Origin: JAUIEH01 sp964483375
GTDB taxonomy: Bacteria; Pseudomonadota; Alphaproteobacteria; Caulobacterales; Maricaulaceae
Assembly: GCA_964483375.1 (NCBI GenBank)
Contig: CAZABJ010000018.1
Span: 1-44,732, forward strand
Length of the DNA: 44,732 nt
Reading direction: 5' to 3'
Shown: positions 41,374 to 44,732 of the stretch, one piece after another
Layout of the letters: each line of letters starts with the position of its first letter
Position numbering within the stretch: the first letter of the stretch is position 1
Notes under the pieces: generated by a model
Databases searched by the model: none
Seen by the model: the letters and a program-made list of their open reading frames with translations, nothing else
What the model was told of the DNA's origin: nothing
Translations under genes and position numbers: made by a program

Positions 41374-42663
41374 ATGCAACGTTCGATCGCTGTGGCGGCT
41401 GCAGCGCTGGTCGCCGTCGGATGCGCCACCACGCCCGAAGCGCCGTCCGCAGACCTCGATCCGTTGGCGGAACGCTTCGTGCGGTTGACCCTAGGAATCG
41501 GCGTGCACGACCCGGTGCATGTGGACGCCTATTATGGGCCGGAGGCCTGGCGGGATGAGGTCGAAGCCGCCGCGCCCGATATCGCGACACTGCAGGCGGA
41601 GGCCGATGCCCTACGCGCCGCGCTCGCCGCGGCCGCGCCGTCAGAAGAGGAGGCGGGGCGCCGGGATTATCTCATGGCGCTCACCGTCGCAGCGGACACC
41701 CGGCTCGCCATGCTGGCTGGTGAGGCGCTGTCCTTTGACGAAGAGGCGGTCGGGCTCTACGGCGCCACCGTCGCTCCCTTCGACGCGGCGCACGCTGCGG
41801 CGGTGTTCGCCCAACTCGACGCCGCTCTGCCCGGCGAGGGCAGCCTCTCGCAGCGGCGCGAGAGACTGCAAGACCGGCTCGCCATTCCAGCCGACCGGGT
41901 GGGCGAGGTCGTTGCGCTCGCCATCGACGCCTGCCGCGCGGCCACTGCAGAGCATATCGCTTTGCCCGAAGGGGAGCGTTTCGATCTCGAATTGGTCGAG
42001 GGGCATCCGTGGTCAGCGTACAATTGGTACGAGGGGGACCGTCGCAGCCGCATTCAAATCAACGTCGACCGCCCCGTGACCGTGGACACCGCGATCATAC
42101 TGGGCTGCCATGAAGGCTATCCCGGCCACCACCTTCAGGGGCTGCTCGCCGAGACGGTCTTGGTGGAGCAGCGAAACTGGTCCGAATACACCGTATTGCC
42201 GCTGTTTAGTCCCGCGGGCTTTCTCGCCGAGGGGCTTGCCGATTTGGGCGTGGAGTTGGCGTTTCCCGAGCCGGAGCGCCGCGCGCTGCTGACAGAGACG
42301 CTCATGCCCGCCGCCGGCGTCGACCCCGCGCTGGTCGATTCGGTGTTCCTCACAGCCGCTGCGGGCGAAGAGGCTGCTCTGTCGGCGCTGTCGATGGCGC
42401 GGGAGTATCGCGACGGTCGTTGGACGGCGGAGGAGTATGTCGCCAATCAGGTCCGTTATCTCGGCGCGCCAGAACAGCGCGCCCGATCCCGGGTCGCGTT
42501 CATCGACGCCTATGGCGCCTATGTCGTGAACTACACGCTGGGGCGCAGGCTCGCTCGGGAGTATGTCCGCGCCCGGGCCGGCGAGGATAGGGACCAGGCC
42601 TGGGATGTGTTCCTCACCCTGACCCTGGAGCCCGTGACGCCCGCAGCGCTTTCAGAGAGCTGA
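41374..42663 (+). CDS. DUF885 lipoprotein, putative zinc peptidase
   Basis: A 429-residue exported protein; ATG 41374 gives a lipoprotein signal with lipobox VAVGC. An AAAGGG site precedes it. The HEGYPGHH motif (about residues 247-254) is a gluzincin-like HExxH variant typical of DUF885. A downstream Glu in AEGLADLGVEL is in the expected ligand position. Members are predicted metallopeptidases; activity is not established for most. It is convergent with a small secreted-protein gene 14 bases away. Confidence 0.82.
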   Translation: MQRSIAVAAAALVAVGCATTPEAPSADLDPLAERFVRLTLGIGVHDPVHVDAYYGPEAWRDEVEAAAPDIATLQAEADALRAALAAAAPSEEEAGRRDYLMALTVAADTRLAMLAGEALSFDEEAVGLYGATVAPFDAAHAAAVFAQLDAALPGEGSLSQRRERLQDRLAIPADRVGEVVALAIDACRAATAEHIALPEGERFDLELVEGHPWSAYNWYEGDRRSRIQINVDRPVTVDTAIILGCHEGYPGHHLQGLLAETVLVEQRNWSEYTVLPLFSPAGFLAEGLADLGVELAFPEPERRALLTETLMPAAGVDPALVDSVFLTAAAGEEAALSALSMAREYRDGRWTAEEYVANQVRYLGAPEQRARSRVAFIDAYGAYVVNYTLGRRLAREYVRARAGEDRDQAWDVFLTLTLEPVTPAALSES

Positions 42664-42677
42664 CCGAGCGCGCGGCC

Positions 42678-43178
42678 TCAGCCCGCGCAGAACGCGCCGA
42701 GGCGTTGGAAGTCGGCCTGGGCCTCGCCGATCGTCAACGTTCCTTCATGGCCGCCGGCGGCGACGCTTACGCGGTCATCGGTGTCGAACACGGCCCAAAG
42801 CGCGTCTTGTTCTTGGATGATGGCGGTGAAGCTGGTCGCGCCGGGCGCGGCCGTCGCCATGTCCAGAAGAAACCGGGCCTCTCCAACCGGGGAGGCGAGG
42901 ATGAGCTGGGCCGGCTCACCGTCCTCGCCGGGCGACCCGGCGTCGGGCGCGAAGTCGTGCAGCGTGATTTCCGCTTCTCCGCCAGGTTCGCAAAACACCT
43001 CCGCCAAAAGCGCGCCGGAGCCGGGCTCAGCGTAGATCGCCGCGCCGAACGGACCTTCGAGGTCGAACGTCCAAACCGCGGTTGGCGGATCTCCCTCGCC
43101 CTCGTAAGGCGTTTGAGCGAAACCCGGAGCGGCGGCGGCGAGCGTGAGAACGACGCCCGCAAGACAGCGTGCTGACAT
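42678..43178 (-). CDS. Small secreted protein of unknown function
   Basis: A 166-residue protein with a clear signal peptide (cut near PGFAQ, residue 21). The mature part is acidic and beta-rich (VWTFDLEGPFGAAIYAEPG, then AEITLHDFAPDAG). It has two cysteines, one near the middle and one three residues from the end, possibly a disulfide. GAGGC precedes the ATG at 43178. It lies 21 bases downstream of the SodC-like gene on the same strand, so the two may be cotranscribed. No family recognised. Confidence 0.75.
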   Translation of the reverse strand: MSARCLAGVVLTLAAAAPGFAQTPYEGEGDPPTAVWTFDLEGPFGAAIYAEPGSGALLAEVFCEPGGEAEITLHDFAPDAGSPGEDGEPAQLILASPVGEARFLLDMATAAPGATSFTAIIQEQDALWAVFDTDDRVSVAAGGHEGTLTIGEAQADFQRLGAFCAG

Positions 43179-43199
43179 GAATGAAGCCTCTTTCAGCGC

Positions 43200-43820
43200 T
43201 TAGTCGGTCTCGCCCGTAAAGGCGTCGAAATTTGGGAACGCCGCGCAGGCGACGCGGGGGCCGGCGCCCCCGATGGGCTGGCTGAGTTGGTCGTCGCGCC
43301 CGCTGTGAATGATCATCGCCGCACTATCGTCGTCAATCACCGATGGCGCGTGCCCGGCAAGCGCCAAGCGGTCGTTATAGGCCTCATACATCGCGGAGCC
43401 GTCGGCATGCGCCCAGATATTGGGCATATCCCCAGCCTCGGGGCCCTCAGGGTTCAACAGGCCATGCTGAATCCCGGCGAAGGGACCGCTTTCGTCGTCG
43501 GGGTCGGGATACCCGACTTGGCCCCCCGAAAGCGTAAAGGACCGAATGTCGTCGCTTAGGCCGGTCTCATGGATCTGGAGCCCGTGCCAGCCAGGCTCCA
43601 AGCCGCCCGCCCCGATGGAAACGCGGATGAGAACGCCCAGGCCAGCGCCAGGATAGAGCTGCGCTTCGCCGATCTCCGCACCCGAAGCGTCGATAATCGT
43701 TGACACAATGGCGGGCTCGGCTTGCGCGCCGGCTTCGCGCGCGGTGGCATGGGGCTCTTGCGCTTGCGCGCTGTCAGCAGCTGCGAGCGCTGCGTCGAAG
43801 GCGAAAAAGGGTGCACGCAT
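43200..43820 (-). CDS. Cu/Zn superoxide dismutase-like protein with altered metal ligands
   Basis: A 206-residue, probably exported protein. ATG 43820 (MRAPFFAFDAAL) gives a plausible signal ending AQAQ; the frame upstream to 44483 runs through tlyA and is ruled out. SodC hallmarks: GWHGLQIHETGL, QHGLLNPEGPEAGDMPN, then IIHSGRDD and IGGAGPRVACAAF near the C-terminus. The Cu-site HxH is QxH here, and the His expected before AGD is Glu. The Cu His in IIHSG and the active-site Arg in GAGPR remain. Dismutase activity is therefore doubtful. Alternative view: a SodC-fold protein with a binding or structural role. Confidence 0.78.
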   Translation of the reverse strand: MRAPFFAFDAALAAADSAQAQEPHATAREAGAQAEPAIVSTIIDASGAEIGEAQLYPGAGLGVLIRVSIGAGGLEPGWHGLQIHETGLSDDIRSFTLSGGQVGYPDPDDESGPFAGIQHGLLNPEGPEAGDMPNIWAHADGSAMYEAYNDRLALAGHAPSVIDDDSAAMIIHSGRDDQLSQPIGGAGPRVACAAFPNFDAFTGETD

Positions 43821-43916
43821 GACATCGGTCTCCCAAAGAAGCTGCCCGGCCGAAACGCGTCGGACCATGGCGAGGAATACCCGTTTCGCCAAGTCGCATC
43901 TCGCCTTCGCCTCACC

Positions 43917-44641
43917 ATGACCCGCCGCGACCGCGCCGATCGCGTTTTGGTGGCTCGGGGCGTGTTTGCGACGCGCGCTCAAGCCCAAGCCGCGATCGCT
44001 GCGGGCGGGGTCGTCGCGGACGGGGTGGTGGTGAGCAAAGCTTCGCAGTTCATCGCCGCGGACGCGGTCGTCGATGCCGCGCCCGCCCATCCCTGGGTGT
44101 CGCGCGCCGCGCTCAAGCTCGCTCACGCGCTCGACGTGTTCGCCATCGACCCTGCAGGGCGGCATTGCCTGGATGTGGGCGCATCGACGGGCGGGTTCGT
44201 CGAGGTGCTGCTCGCCCGCGGGGCTGCGAGCGTCGCCGCAGTCGATGTCGGCCGGGATCAACTCGCGCCGTCTCTGCGCGCCGACCCCCGCGTGCGCAAT
44301 CTTGAACGCACGGACGCACGCGATTTGACGGCGGCGCTGATCGGCGCGCCGCCGTCCCTTGTGACCTGCGACGCGAGCTTCATCAGTCTCGCCAAGGTGC
44401 TGCCCGCCGCCCTGGCTCTCGCCGCGCCCGAGGCTGACCTCATCGCGCTGTTTAAGCCGCAATTCGAGGTGGGACCGCGTCATGTCGGCAAAGGCGGGGT
44501 GGTGACGGACAGCGTTGCTGAGGACCGTGCGAGGCGCGCGGTCGAGGCATGGCTCGCCTCAGGCGCTTGGACCGTCCACGGCCGAACGCTGAGCCCGGTC
44601 AAAGGCGGCGACGGCAATCAAGAAACGCTGATTTGGGCGAG
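43917..44641 (+). CDS. tlyA: TlyA-family rRNA 2'-O-methyltransferase (end unreliable)
   Basis: A cytoplasmic methyltransferase (16S/23S rRNA cytidine-2'-O in TlyA) with an N-terminal S4 RNA-binding domain (RADRVLVARGVFATRAQAQ). A Rossmann SAM-binding domain follows, with CLDVGASTGGFVEVLL, VAAVDVGRDQL and CDASFISLAKVLP. KPQFEVGP and PVKGGDGNQETLIWAR mark the C-terminus, where the protein should normally end. No stop is seen there because the sequence becomes G-run-rich, so the true stop lies near 44641 or is lost to sequence errors. It is divergent from the SodC-like gene. Confidence 0.85.
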
Positions 44642-44732
44642 GGGGGGCGCGCCCGCCCGGGGGGGGGGGTGGATGGCGGGGGGTAACGTGGGGGGCCGGG
44701 CGGCGCGCCGCGTGCGGGTGGGTATTTGGGGG
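44642..44732. other. Low-complexity, probably erroneous scaffold end
   Basis: The last 90 bases are dominated by G runs (up to 11 Gs) unlike anything else in the window and abolish the expected tlyA stop. This looks like a low-quality read end, not genome sequence. Confidence 0.7.

Noticed and set aside
43200..44483. A 427-codon minus-strand frame upstream-extended from the SodC-like gene.
   Set aside because: The first 221 codons are antisense to tlyA and show no protein character; the signal peptide starts at 43820.

Overview
The window looks like a GC-rich alphaproteobacterium, probably marine and near the Hyphomonadaceae/Parvularculaceae. The evidence is strong GC bias at third codon positions, many 4-bp ATGA stop/start overlaps, a retinal/proton-pump cassette, a bifunctional MaoC-phosphotransacetylase plus acetate kinase pair, an alternative oxidase and a TetR-HlyD-ABC exporter operon. 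It reads like a draft scaffold: 100 Ns at 24939-25038 mark an assembly gap, and the last ~90 bases are G-run-rich and look unreliable. The left edge cuts a tyrosine integrase.

Layout. (1) 1-699: N-terminal part of a P4-type integrase, minus strand. (2) 1076-8246, minus strand: a phototrophy operon reading rhodopsin, crtE, crtI, crtB, crtY, blh, idi. Five carotenoid and retinal genes overlap by 4 or 8 bases, and a hairpin sits between rhodopsin and crtE. It encodes a full route from C5 isoprenoid units through beta-carotene to retinal, with the opsin that uses it. (3) 8598-9402: a decayed IS6-family element. (4) 9634-13102, minus: a MacAB-type exporter whose adaptor carries an unusual inserted helical domain. 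(5) 13276-13512: a small unrecognised ORF whose 5' end is repeated, diverged, beside the integrase, so the two copies bracket the phototrophy and MacAB block.

(6) 13733 to the gap, plus strand: the most unusual region. A periplasmic trypsin-like PDZ protease is followed by a secreted von Willebrand A protein resembling the C-terminal half of the T6SS kinase PpkA. Next come a TagT-like ATPase, a TagS-like FtsX permease, a TagR-like FGE-fold protein and a glycine-zipper lipoprotein, closed by a strong terminator. A second coiled-coil lipoprotein and a large multi-pass membrane protein follow. This is the TagQRST/PpkA layout without a kinase or any visible T6SS gene, and with a protease added. 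I infer a stand-alone envelope sensing or quality-control system.

(7) 25092-28624, minus: AbgT transporter, NaChBac-type sodium channel, crotonase-family enzyme. (8) 28691-30788: HxlR regulator divergent from the crotonase gene across a clear inverted repeat, alternative oxidase, short-chain dehydrogenase. (9) 30921-32861: arginyl-tRNA synthetase of a type I associate with Bacteroidetes. (10) 33033-35647: MaoC-Pta fusion and acetate kinase, convergent with a CaiB-type CoA transferase. (11) 37119-37496: PilZ protein. (12) 37517-41161, minus: TetR, HlyD lipoprotein, ABC ATPase, ABC-2 permease, with a perfect operator-like palindrome at the front. (13) 41374-end: DUF885 lipoprotein, small secreted protein, SodC-like protein lacking metal ligands, and TlyA running off the edge.
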